The notes beneath the pieces are model-generated. The model was not told the origin of the DNA. It searched no databases and worked only from the letters and a program-made list of their open reading frames with translations. A stretch of 42,746 nucleotides of DNA from an uncultured Rhodospirillales bacterium (GTDB lineage Bacteria; Pseudomonadota; Alphaproteobacteria; Acetobacterales; Acetobacteraceae): NCBI GenBank assembly GCA_903893975.1, contig CAITOL010000137.1, positions 1 through 42,746 on the forward strand. The letters run 5' to 3'. Position numbers and translations under genes: made by a program. This document shows positions 9,317-16,688 of the stretch, in pieces; within the stretch, counting starts at the first letter, position 1, and each line of letters starts with the position of its first letter.

Positions 9317-9456
9317 GTCTGAATATCCTCAGTGGTCAGGTTGCAGGTCTCGGCGTGGCCCATCGTTGTTGGCCCCCCGGGCGGATTCCTAGCCGGTCCG
9401 GCCCGACGTGTCACGTGAGCCTTGCTTTACGCGGCGCGACGGCCAAAATAGGCGGC

Positions 9457-10074
9457 ATGGTAGACCAATCAACCCGCCTGGCGCCCGGTGCGCGGGCCCC
9501 TGAGCCACGCAACCCGAGCGAGACCTCGCTGTCCGGGCAAGTGCTGATCGCGATGCCGACGCTGACCGACAGCAAGTTCACCCGCAGCGTGATTTTCATG
9601 TGCGCGCACACGCATGAAGGCGCGATGGGCATTGTGATCAACCGCCCGCTGGCCGCACCGCGTTTCGCCGATTTGCTGAAGCAGCTTGAGGTGACGCCCA
9701 CGCCGCCGGCGCGGGAAATCCGGCTGTGCGATGGCGGGCCGGTGGATAAGGGGCGCGGCTTTGTGCTGCATACCGTCGATTGGACCGGGGAGGGCAGCTT
9801 ACGGGTGGACGAGAATTTCGCCCTGACGGCGAGCCTGGATGTGCTGAAGGCGATCGCCGAGGGTGGCGGGCCGGCGGAATGCGTGCTGGCGCTGGGTTAT
9901 GCCGGCTGGGGGCCTGGGCAGCTGGATGCGGAAATTCAGAGCAACACCTGGCTGTCTGCCCCGCCAGATGCCACGCTGCTGTTTGATACCGCCAACGACA
10001 CCAAATGGCAGCGGGCGCTGCGCAAGCTGGGGGTGGACCCGATTTTGCTGTCTGGCGTGGCTGGGCATGCCTGA
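9457..10074 (+). CDS. YqgE/AlgH-family protein
   Basis: A 205-residue member of the YqgE/AlgH family (formerly DUF179), widespread and structurally known but without a settled biochemical role. The conserved opening is visible: a short variable tail, then VLIAMPTLTDSKF, then GAMGIVINRPL. The frame extends further upstream to 9355, but the conserved domain needs only the ATG at 9457, and the extra residues look like intergenic translation. The TPR-glycosyltransferase gene follows after 12 bases, so they probably share a transcript. Confidence 0.9.
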   Translation: MVDQSTRLAPGARAPEPRNPSETSLSGQVLIAMPTLTDSKFTRSVIFMCAHTHEGAMGIVINRPLAAPRFADLLKQLEVTPTPPAREIRLCDGGPVDKGRGFVLHTVDWTGEGSLRVDENFALTASLDVLKAIAEGGGPAECVLALGYAGWGPGQLDAEIQSNTWLSAPPDATLLFDTANDTKWQRALRKLGVDPILLSGVAGHA

Positions 10075-10086
10075 TAGGGCCGATTG

Positions 10087-12075
10087 ATGGCGCTGAACCG
10101 CGCGCAGCGCGACCGGATGGGGCGAGGCTGGGAACATCATCGCAACCGGCGTTACGCCGAGGCTGAACCGTTTTATCGGCAGGTGTTCGCCCAGGCCCCG
10201 GATGACCCGGAGGTGGTGCACCTGCTTGGGGTGGTTGTGCTGCGCCAGGGGCGCACGGATGAGGCGCTGACGCTGCTCGGCAAGGCCGCCGCCCTGGTGC
10301 CCGGCTCCGTTGAAATCCAGAACGACCTTGGCAACGCCCTGAAGCAGGCGGACCGGCCGGATGAGGCGCTGCGGCACTACGATGCCGCGCTGGCGCGGGC
10401 GCCGGAGCGGGGGGAGATCCATAACAACCGTGGCAGTGCGTTGCAGGCGCTGGGCCGCACGGACGAGGCCATGGCCTGCTATGCCCAGGCGCTGGCGTTA
10501 AAGCCGAATTATACGGAGGCGCATCGCAATACCGGACAGAGCCTGGCGTATCTGCGGCGCTGGCCGGAGGCGCTGGCGGCGGCGGATCGGGCGATTTCGC
10601 TGCGCCCGACCTATGGCGCGGCGCATGGCGACCGGGGGCGGGCGCTGGCCGAGTTGCGGCGGCCGGCGGAGGCCTACGCGGCGTTGCGGCGGGCGCTGGA
10701 TGTTTCGCCGTACGATGTGGATGTGCTGCGGCCGGCATTGGCGGTGCTGAAACTGTTGCAGCAGCATGAGCCGGCGTGCCGGCTGGCGGACCGGCTGCTG
10801 GAAGTGCTGCCGGGCGACCCGGAGACGTTGCTGGCCAAGGGGGTGGCGCTGTGGCAGCTGCGCCAGTCGCAGGCGGCGCTGGCGTGCTTCGACCAGGCGA
10901 TTCAGGCGGCGCCGACCAGTGCGGCGGCGTGGAATTCGCGTGGGATGGCGGAATTGCAGATGAATGCGGTGGCGGCGGCGGAAGCTTCGTTCCGCCATGC
11001 CATGGTGCTGGCGCCCTATCTCGCCGATAGCTACTCCAACCTGAGCGTGGCACTGCTGGCCGACCGGCGGGACGATGAGGCGTTGGTGGCGGTGGATGCC
11101 GCGTTGGCGCGGGCGCCGGGCTTGGCAACGGCGCATTTCAACCGCGGACTGATTTTGCTGAAGCTGAGTGGATACCGGCAAGGCTGGCGCGAGGCCGAAT
11201 GGCGCAAGGTGACCGAGGAAAGCGCCTATAGCGGCGATTACCGTGACGAACGCTATGCCCAGCCGTTGTGGTTGGGGCAGGAGCCGATCGCCGGGCGGAC
11301 GCTGTTTGTTTACCGCGAGCAAGGCTTGGGCGATACGGTGCAGTTTATCCGCTACGCCGTCGCGATTGCGGCGATGGGCGCCAAGGTGGTGGCAGCGGTA
11401 CAGCCGCCGTTGCGGCTGCTGCTGGCGCAGTCGCTGCCGACGATCCAGGTGATCGGGGCCGACGAAACGCCGCCGACGTTTGATTTTCATTGCCCGATGC
11501 TGAGCCTGCCGGTGGCGGTGCATGAGGCGGGGCTGCCAATCCCGATGCCGGAGGGGTATTTGCACGCCGAACCGGCAGCGGCGGCGCAGTGGCAGGACCG
11601 GTTGGGGGCGCGGCCGGGGCTGCGGGTGGGGATTGCCTGGTCTGGCAATCCGAAGCACCGGAACGATCGCAACCGGTCTATGCCGCTGGAGGTGTTGCTG
11701 CCGTTGCTGCGCCAGCGCGACGATATTGCCTGGGTGGTGGCGCAGAAGGATGTTTCGGAGGCCGATGTCGCGCTGTTGCAAACCCTGCCACAGGTGGCGC
11801 GCTATGACGCGGAACTCGGGGATTTCGCCGATACGGCGGCGATGCTCGCGGGGCTGGATCTGCTGATCTCGGTCGATACCAGCGTGGTGCATCTGGCCGG
11901 GGCGATGGGGCGGCCGGCCTGGCTGATGCTGCCCTATGGCGGCGAGTGGCGCTGGCCGCGCGCGGCGGTAACGACCGAGTGGTATACCAGCCTGCGGCTG
12001 TTTCATCAGGCCGCCCGCAGCGATTGGGCGGGCGTGGTGGCGGCGGTGGCGGCGGCGTTGCCACCCCGCCTTTAG
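10087..12075 (+). CDS. TPR-repeat protein with C-terminal glycosyltransferase-like domain
   Basis: A 662-residue two-part protein. Residues 1-350 are about nine tandem tetratricopeptide repeats with the usual pattern (for example GRTDEAM and RPDEALRHY), a protein-binding solenoid. Residues from about 385 on resemble the glycosyltransferase family 9/41-like domain often fused to such repeats: EQGLGDTVQF at 411-420 and SVDTSVVHLAGAMG near 595-608. Such proteins are thought to glycosylate surface or flagellar proteins, but no target is indicated here. The frame could open at TTG 10084; the ATG at 10087 is preferred. The stop lies inside a hairpin shared with the convergent neighbour. Confidence 0.88.
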   Translation: MALNRAQRDRMGRGWEHHRNRRYAEAEPFYRQVFAQAPDDPEVVHLLGVVVLRQGRTDEALTLLGKAAALVPGSVEIQNDLGNALKQADRPDEALRHYDAALARAPERGEIHNNRGSALQALGRTDEAMACYAQALALKPNYTEAHRNTGQSLAYLRRWPEALAAADRAISLRPTYGAAHGDRGRALAELRRPAEAYAALRRALDVSPYDVDVLRPALAVLKLLQQHEPACRLADRLLEVLPGDPETLLAKGVALWQLRQSQAALACFDQAIQAAPTSAAAWNSRGMAELQMNAVAAAEASFRHAMVLAPYLADSYSNLSVALLADRRDDEALVAVDAALARAPGLATAHFNRGLILLKLSGYRQGWREAEWRKVTEESAYSGDYRDERYAQPLWLGQEPIAGRTLFVYREQGLGDTVQFIRYAVAIAAMGAKVVAAVQPPLRLLLAQSLPTIQVIGADETPPTFDFHCPMLSLPVAVHEAGLPIPMPEGYLHAEPAAAAQWQDRLGARPGLRVGIAWSGNPKHRNDRNRSMPLEVLLPLLRQRDDIAWVVAQKDVSEADVALLQTLPQVARYDAELGDFADTAAMLAGLDLLISVDTSVVHLAGAMGRPAWLMLPYGGEWRWPRAAVTTEWYTSLRLFHQAARSDWAGVVAAVAAALPPRL

Positions 12076-12085
12076 GCAGGGTGGC
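12060..12085. terminator. Hairpin between convergent genes
   Basis: GCCACCCCGCC (12060-12070) pairs with GGCAGGGTGGC (12075-12085) around a TTTA loop, an 11-bp stem with one C-A mismatch. It overlaps the stop codon of the TPR gene and sits before the convergent hydrolase stop at 12098. No T-run follows, so it may be an mRNA 3'-end stabiliser rather than a strict intrinsic terminator. Confidence 0.5.
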
Positions 12086-12097
12086 GGACGGCGTGCT

Positions 12098-12766
12098 TCA
12101 GGCGCGCAGATGTTCGCGGAAGAAGGCGACGGTGCGGGATTGCGCCAGCGCCGCATCGGGGGCGCTGTAGCTGCCACGCTCATCACAGCCGAAGCCATGC
12201 TGGGCGCCGGCATAGACATAGATGGCGACGCCGGGCTGGGCGGCGCGGACTTTTTCCACGTCGCTCATCGGAATGCCCGTGTATTTTTCGCCGAAATGCA
12301 GCTGCACCGGGCAGTTCGGCACTTCGGTTGCGGTGCCGGCAACGCCGCCGCCATACCAGCCGCTGGCGGCCTTGAAGGCCTTGCTGCGGGTGGCGCCCCA
12401 CCAGGCGATGGTGCCGCCGTAGCAATAGCCGACAATGCCGACCGGAACCCCACCGAGCGCGGCGGCCGCGGCTTCGATATCCATCACCGCGCCGGCATCG
12501 GGCACTTTGCCGCGCAGATCGCGGCCGGCGGCGATGTCGTCCCCGGTATAGCCGAGTTCCACGCCGCGCTGGGCGCGATCGAACAGCGCCGGGGCGATGG
12601 CGCGGAAGCCTTCGGCGGCGAGGCGGTCGACCATGTTGCGGATGTGATGGTTGACGCCGAAGATTTCCTGAATGACGACGACGCCGGCGGTGGCGTCGGC
12701 GGGGCCGGCCTGATAGGCGCTGAAGCTGTGGCCATCGGCGGCGGTAAGGGTGACAGTCGTGCCCAT
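12098..12766 (-). CDS. Dienelactone hydrolase-family protein
   Basis: A 222-residue alpha/beta hydrolase of the dienelactone hydrolase family. The nucleophile elbow GYCYGG carries C115, the family glutamate region is IQEIFG (E34), and the histidine is H190 in AQHGFGC. The family's catalytic aspartate, normally four residues before a conserved proline (as in D-H-x-I-P), is replaced by tyrosine in EKYTGIP (Y162), which could alter or abolish activity. The ATG at 12766 is chosen: GGGAG lies upstream, and the 18 residues of the longer frame look like leader sequence. The natural substrate is unknown. Confidence 0.9.
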   Translation of the reverse strand: MGTTVTLTAADGHSFSAYQAGPADATAGVVVIQEIFGVNHHIRNMVDRLAAEGFRAIAPALFDRAQRGVELGYTGDDIAAGRDLRGKVPDAGAVMDIEAAAAALGGVPVGIVGYCYGGTIAWWGATRSKAFKAASGWYGGGVAGTATEVPNCPVQLHFGEKYTGIPMSDVEKVRAAQPGVAIYVYAGAQHGFGCDERGSYSAPDAALAQSRTVAFFREHLRA

Positions 12767-13194
12767 CGGAAAGGCTCCCGGTGTTGAAGTTGCGCGTTGC
12801 GGCGGTTGAGGCTGTAGCATGAACGAGGTGGCCGACAGGTCAAGATGACCGGGCCCGTCGCCGACGTTTACAGTTTGCTACATAAGGTGCGCGTGAGCCG
12901 GGGATGACAGAAGCGGCCGCGAGATTGCTGATTTGGGTCGCAAAAATGATAGAAAACGACTTTATTTCAGCACGTTACTTCGACTGACGCGGGCGTAGAC
13001 TGACGGTGGCGATGGATAGCGGGGGGGGCGACGGCTGTCGGAGATTTTTACAGGTTGTATCAGGGTGTCCGCTGCCCGGGCGTTTAAAGGCATGTAATAC
13101 AATGTTTTATTTCTTTGGCACGGTCCGTGCATAATAGCTGGCATAGGCTACGAGTTTAGCTGCGGATGCGTGTTTTGATCCTTAGGAGCGTTTG
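12767..13194. other. 428-base divergent intergenic region
   Basis: It separates the dienelactone-hydrolase-like gene (leftward) from the PEP-CTERM-type gene (rightward). No gene is supported. It is AT-richer than its neighbours and contains the sigma-54-like element at 13116-13131. TTGTAT at 13055-13060 and ATACAA at 13097-13102 form an inverted pair upstream of that element that could be part of an activator site; this is speculative. Confidence 0.6.
13116..13131 (+). promoter_or_regulatory. Sigma-54-like (-24/-12) promoter of the PEP-CTERM-type gene
   Basis: TGGCACG at 13116-13122 matches the -24 consensus exactly. After four bases GTGCA (13127-13131) matches the -12 element TTGCA except at its first base. 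The invariant GG and GC are 12 bases apart, as required. The predicted start at about 13142 gives a leader of about 53 bases to the ATG at 13195. PEP-CTERM genes are commonly RpoN-dependent in other bacteria. The same bases also form GCACG-N3-CGTGC, so a palindromic operator is the alternative. Confidence 0.55.
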
Positions 13195-13896
13195 ATGTCC
13201 AGGAAGTCTTATTACCTCTCCACTGCTGCCGCAGTTGGTATGCTGATTTCAGCCAGCGTTTCGTCGGCAGCGACGATTACGCTTAATATGGCGAACCCGC
13301 TCGGCGGGGCGGCCGGAACCTATGGCCAGCTGACCGATGTCGGGACGTCGTCGTCGCTGTATGCGCTGCTGTTTCCGCAGTTCGATTCGGCGCTGGGGAC
13401 GTTGAGCAGCATCTCGCTGACCCTGGATATTGATTACGATACGGTTGTGACGGTGAGCGCGCTCAGTGCCGCCACGGGTTATGCCGAATTGCAGACGAGC
13501 TTCAAGGCGTTTACGCCGGGTGGCAAGTCGCTGACCGACACGTTCATTCTCGGCTCGTTCGATTATTCGTTGGGTGCCGGGCAGACGGTTTCGAACGAAG
13601 ACAGCATCGGCCCGAAGGTCGAGGTTAAGCTGGTCAACGACACGACCGATCTGGCGGCCTTCACCGGGACCGGCAATGCGACCGTTGGGTTCTATACCTC
13701 GACCGCCTCGCTGCTGTCGGCGACCGGTGGTACCGCGACGGGTTCGCAGGTGACGCAGTTGGATATGCAGGGCACTGTAACGTATACCTACACACCCACC
13801 CCGCCGCCGTCGACCAATGCGCCGGAACCGATGACAGCCGCGGTGCTGGCCGCTGGGCTGGCTGGTTTGGCCGCCGTGCGTCGCCGCAAGGCCTGA
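13195..13896 (+). CDS. PEP-CTERM-type secreted surface protein
   Basis: A 233-residue exported protein. It begins with a signal peptide (basic start, hydrophobic stretch, likely cut after VSSAA or SSAA near residue 27). A Thr/Ser/Gly-rich beta-type domain of the kind called choice-of-anchor follows. A TPTPPPST linker leads to a sorting tail: APEP, a hydrophobic AVLAAGLAGLAAV stretch and RRRK. This is the PEP-CTERM layout recognised by exosortase. No exosortase gene lies in the window. The ATG at 13195 has TAGGAG upstream; a TTG three bases earlier is less likely. A strong terminator follows, so it is monocistronic. Confidence 0.82.
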   Translation: MSRKSYYLSTAAAVGMLISASVSSAATITLNMANPLGGAAGTYGQLTDVGTSSSLYALLFPQFDSALGTLSSISLTLDIDYDTVVTVSALSAATGYAELQTSFKAFTPGGKSLTDTFILGSFDYSLGAGQTVSNEDSIGPKVEVKLVNDTTDLAAFTGTGNATVGFYTSTASLLSATGGTATGSQVTQLDMQGTVTYTYTPTPPPSTNAPEPMTAAVLAAGLAGLAAVRRRKA

Positions 13897-13932
13897 ACGC
13901 TGACGACTTCGGATCAAAACGCTCCGTGACGG

Positions 13933-13960
13933 AAATGGCGGCCTTCGGGTCGCCATTTTT
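13933..13960 (+). terminator. Rho-independent terminator of the PEP-CTERM-type gene
   Basis: An 11-bp stem (13933-13943 with 13948-13958; one G-U pair) closes a TTCG tetraloop and runs into a T-tract (TTTTT to 13960). It lies 36 bases after the stop at 13896. This is the clearest intrinsic terminator in the window. Confidence 0.9.
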
Positions 13961-14004
13961 GTTTTCGGCGGCCGCTTGCCACGCTTCGATACGGTGGATG
14001 GACC

Positions 14005-14694
14005 ATGGACCTGACCTGTTATGTGCGCGATGGCTGGTCGCCGGAGATCCGCCCGGCGCCGGCCACGCGGGACTGGATGGACGCGACGCCGGATAGTTTT
14101 GCCTATCGCTGCCTGCCGTTGAACATTGCCAACGCGCATGGGTGGGAGGTGCTGTCCCCCATCGCATTTGAGGCGACGTGGAATGGCGGGGCAGCGCAGC
14201 AGGATATCGAACTGCGGCTGCCGGAGGGGAGCGAGGCGCAGGCGCGGCCGGTTTCGTTGTTCGGGCAGGGGGTGCTGACGTTCCATATTAACGGGCTGAT
14301 GCGCACCGCACCGGGCTGGAATATGTGGGTGGGTGGGTCGCCCAATCGGCCGAAGGATGGCATTGCGCCGTTGACCGGCATCGTGGAGACGGATTGGTCG
14401 CCGTATAGCTTCACCATGAACTGGCGCTTCACCCGGCCTGGCTGCACGGTGCGGTTTGCGGCGGGGGAGCCGATTTGCTTCTTCTTTCCGGTGCAGCGGG
14501 CGGCGTTGGCGCAGGTGACGCCGCAAATGCGGCCGATGGCGGAGGAGCCGGATTTGCAGGCGCATCACCGGGCGTGGAGCCAGTCCCGCTTCGAATTCAA
14601 TGCCCGCATGGCCGCGACCCCACGCGGCGCCATCCCCCCGGCGGAGACCTGGCAGAAGCGGTATTATCGCGGCGAGGATATGGCGGGCGAGTAG
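14005..14694 (+). CDS. DUF6065-like protein of unknown function
   Basis: A 229-residue soluble protein that I recall as resembling the DUF6065 family; no function is established. It is rich in Trp and Pro with several conserved-looking aromatic motifs (CLPLNIANAHGWE, FHINGLMRTAPGWNMWVGG) and no signal peptide or membrane segment. The ATG at 14005 follows the terminator of the PEP-CTERM-type gene by 44 bases, so it needs its own promoter in that short gap or from read-through. A small gene begins directly after its stop. Confidence 0.75.
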   Translation: MDLTCYVRDGWSPEIRPAPATRDWMDATPDSFAYRCLPLNIANAHGWEVLSPIAFEATWNGGAAQQDIELRLPEGSEAQARPVSLFGQGVLTFHINGLMRTAPGWNMWVGGSPNRPKDGIAPLTGIVETDWSPYSFTMNWRFTRPGCTVRFAAGEPICFFFPVQRAALAQVTPQMRPMAEEPDLQAHHRAWSQSRFEFNARMAATPRGAIPPAETWQKRYYRGEDMAGE

Positions 14695-14976
14695 GTGGTG
14701 ACCGACCATTTCAGCAAATTGCGGCTGCGGCCGTTCGCGCCATTGGCGGCGGCGGTGACGCCGTTCGATCCGGTGGCGCCGGTGGCGCTGGCAACCGATA
14801 CCGGGCAACTCGGGCGGGCGATGGGCGAAGTGGCGGCGGCGTTGCGGGATGGCCGGCTGGAGAGCGACGATGGGCGCATGGCGGTGGTGCGGCGCCTCGG
14901 CGCGTTGGGGCTGGGTGAGTCCGAGGCGTTGGAGGTGCTGTGGGCGGCGATTGATACCGCCCGGGAAGCGGGGTGA
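14695..14976 (+). CDS. Small protein coupled to the DUF6065-like gene
   Basis: A 93-residue protein that I do not recognise. It starts with GTG (14695 or 14698), immediately after the upstream TAG at 14692-14694, which suggests translational coupling. The N-terminal third is Pro/Ala-rich; the rest is predicted helical (LGRAMGEVAAALRDGRLESDDGRM and on). It stops three bases before the convergent rppH stop. The tight coupling implies a shared role with the upstream protein, but nothing in sequence says which. Confidence 0.65.
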   Translation: MVTDHFSKLRLRPFAPLAAAVTPFDPVAPVALATDTGQLGRAMGEVAAALRDGRLESDDGRMAVVRRLGALGLGESEALEVLWAAIDTAREAG

Positions 14977-14979
14977 GCG

Positions 14980-15477
14980 CTAACCAGCCGCGAAGGCTGC
15001 GAAGGAGGCGACCAGGACTTCATAGGTCGGGCGTTTGAAGTCTGGGGCCAAAGCGGGCAGTTCGTGCAGCGCCGCCCAGCGCCAGGCGTCGAATTCCGGG
15101 TGGGGGTCGGCGTCGAGCCGGATGTCGTGGTCCTGGCCGAGGAAGCGCAGGGCGAACCAGCGTTGGCGTTGGCCGCGGTAGCGGCCGCCGAAGGCGCGGC
15201 CGATGAGCGGGGCGGGTAGATCGTAGGTCAGCCAGTCCGGGTGTTCGCCGATGATTTCGGCGTGGGCGGTGCCGATTTCCTCCGCCAGTTCGCGCAGCAC
15301 GGCGGTGCGCGGGTCTTCATCGGCGTCGATCCCGCCTTGCGGGAGCTGCCAGCCGCCGCCTTTGCCGCGCATGGCGACGGGCAGATCTTTACGGCGGGCG
15401 ACGAAGATGCGGCCGGTGCGGTCGAACAGCGCGGCGCCGACATTGGGGCGATAGGGCAGGGTGTTGGGGTCGATCAT
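14980..15477 (-). CDS. rppH: RNA pyrophosphohydrolase (Nudix)
   Basis: Removes pyrophosphate from 5'-triphosphate RNA to start mRNA decay. The 165 residues carry the RppH opening YRPNVGAALF, the phrase GGGWQLPQGGID and a Nudix box at about 48-70 with E54, R62, E63, E66 and E67. The ATG at 15477 is clear. It is the last gene of the gpmI-envC-ctpA-yibQ cluster, 35 bases after the preceding stop, a linkage seen in many alphaproteobacteria. Confidence 0.95.
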   Translation of the reverse strand: MIDPNTLPYRPNVGAALFDRTGRIFVARRKDLPVAMRGKGGGWQLPQGGIDADEDPRTAVLRELAEEIGTAHAEIIGEHPDWLTYDLPAPLIGRAFGGRYRGQRQRWFALRFLGQDHDIRLDADPHPEFDAWRWAALHELPALAPDFKRPTYEVLVASFAAFAAG

Positions 15478-15512
15478 GGCGCAGCTTTACCGCAGAGTTG
15501 GCGGTTTTGCAC

Positions 15513-16604
15513 CTATGGCGTGGCGGGGGGCGTGGCTGGGGCTTTCGCCAGGGCGCTGACCGGGACCAGCACCAGGTTGCGGGCGGCGAGGCTGGTGGAC
15601 CAGGCGGCGAGGCGGTCCAGCAGCACCGGTGTGGGGGCGCTGGCGAGGCCGAGGGCGGTGCCGGTCTGGAGGGCGCGGTCGGCGAGGCGGTCGAGCCGGG
15701 CGTCGATTTCACTGCGCACGGCGGCGCGATCATCGAGCACGATATCGACGGCGCGGCTGGCGAGGGGCGGGGTGATGCCGGGCAAAGTGGCGGCGGGGCG
15801 CGGGTCGATATAGAGCAGGCCGCGCTGGGCGAGCACGGTCAGCACGTCCGCCATTTGCGCGGAGCTGGCGAAGCGTTCGCCGTGCAGAGCGCCGAGCGCG
15901 CCGGAGACGCCGACATAGCCGGAGAGGTCGCCCAGGGCGCGTTGCAGCTGGGCGAGGTTCTGGTCCAGCGTGGCGCTGGTGAGCAGGGCGCGCGGGCCGG
16001 GATCGGCAATACCGTAGCTGTTGGGCTCCATCGGCAGGGCGATCAGCATTTCATGCCCGGCGGCGCGGATGCGGGCGAGCAGGTCTGGCGCGAGCTCGGC
16101 ATAGGGGGAGACGGCGAGCGAGACCGCGGGCGGCAGGCGGGTGAGTGCGTCATCGGTGTAGCGGGTGGAGAGGCCGATATCGCCGAGCAGGATGGCGACG
16201 CGTTTGCGCGGGTCGGTCGGGTCCCAGCCGGCGGCGTAGGCGCGGCGGGGCTGGCGGCCATTGGCGGCGATGCGGGGCAGGAGTGCCTCGGTACCCTCGG
16301 CATGTTCCAGCATGGCGGCGTCTGGCGCGGGGATGGGGCTGCCGGTGGGGCGGGGGGGCTCCGCGATCGGGCGGGGCGGCGGGGAGGGTTCGGGCGGGTG
16401 CGGTTCGATGCCGTGGGCCGTGGGCGCGGGCGCAACGGGGGCTGCGGCGTGTTCGGTGGCGGGATGCGGCGCGGGGGCGGCGGGATGTGGCAGCGGGCCG
16501 AGGAATTGCGCGCTGCCGGCGAGGCCGGCGCAGAGCGTGAGCACGCCGAGCCAGAACCAGCCCAAGCCGCGCCAGGATGCGATACCCATCATGCCATCAA
16601 GCAT
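15513..16604 (-). CDS. Divergent polysaccharide deacetylase (YibQ/DUF610 family)
   Basis: A 363-residue envelope protein. An N-terminal membrane anchor (about 13-35) is followed by a long Pro/Ala/His-rich linker (about 37-97) and a periplasmic divergent polysaccharide deacetylase domain from about 133, with GHEMLIALPMEP near 188-199 and a DPGPRALLT segment. Where relatives often read DDLG after the first strand, this one has GDIG (G141-D142), so one acidic residue appears missing. Catalysis in this family is unproven in any case. It lies between ctpA and rppH in a cell-envelope cluster. Several ATGs are possible (16604, 16592, 16589). Confidence 0.82.
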   Translation of the reverse strand: MLDGMMGIASWRGLGWFWLGVLTLCAGLAGSAQFLGPLPHPAAPAPHPATEHAAAPVAPAPTAHGIEPHPPEPSPPPRPIAEPPRPTGSPIPAPDAAMLEHAEGTEALLPRIAANGRQPRRAYAAGWDPTDPRKRVAILLGDIGLSTRYTDDALTRLPPAVSLAVSPYAELAPDLLARIRAAGHEMLIALPMEPNSYGIADPGPRALLTSATLDQNLAQLQRALGDLSGYVGVSGALGALHGERFASSAQMADVLTVLAQRGLLYIDPRPAATLPGITPPLASRAVDIVLDDRAAVRSEIDARLDRLADRALQTGTALGLASAPTPVLLDRLAAWSTSLAARNLVLVPVSALAKAPATPPATP

Positions 16605-16688
16605 TTTTTGCCCGCCTGCTACCCCCGCCCATCCGTCCGGGCGGATGGGAGAGGTTTAGCGGGCAGGGGTTAACAAAGCCTGTGGGGC

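Noticed and set aside
13021-13028. Run of G residues before the PEP-CTERM-type promoter
   Set aside because: An isolated homopolymer with no partner G-tracts; no quadruplex can be supported.
16628-16649. 8-bp hairpin (CCCATCCG/CGGATGGG) between ctpA and the yibQ-like gene
   Set aside because: No T-run, and it lies inside a co-directional cluster; too weak to call a terminator.
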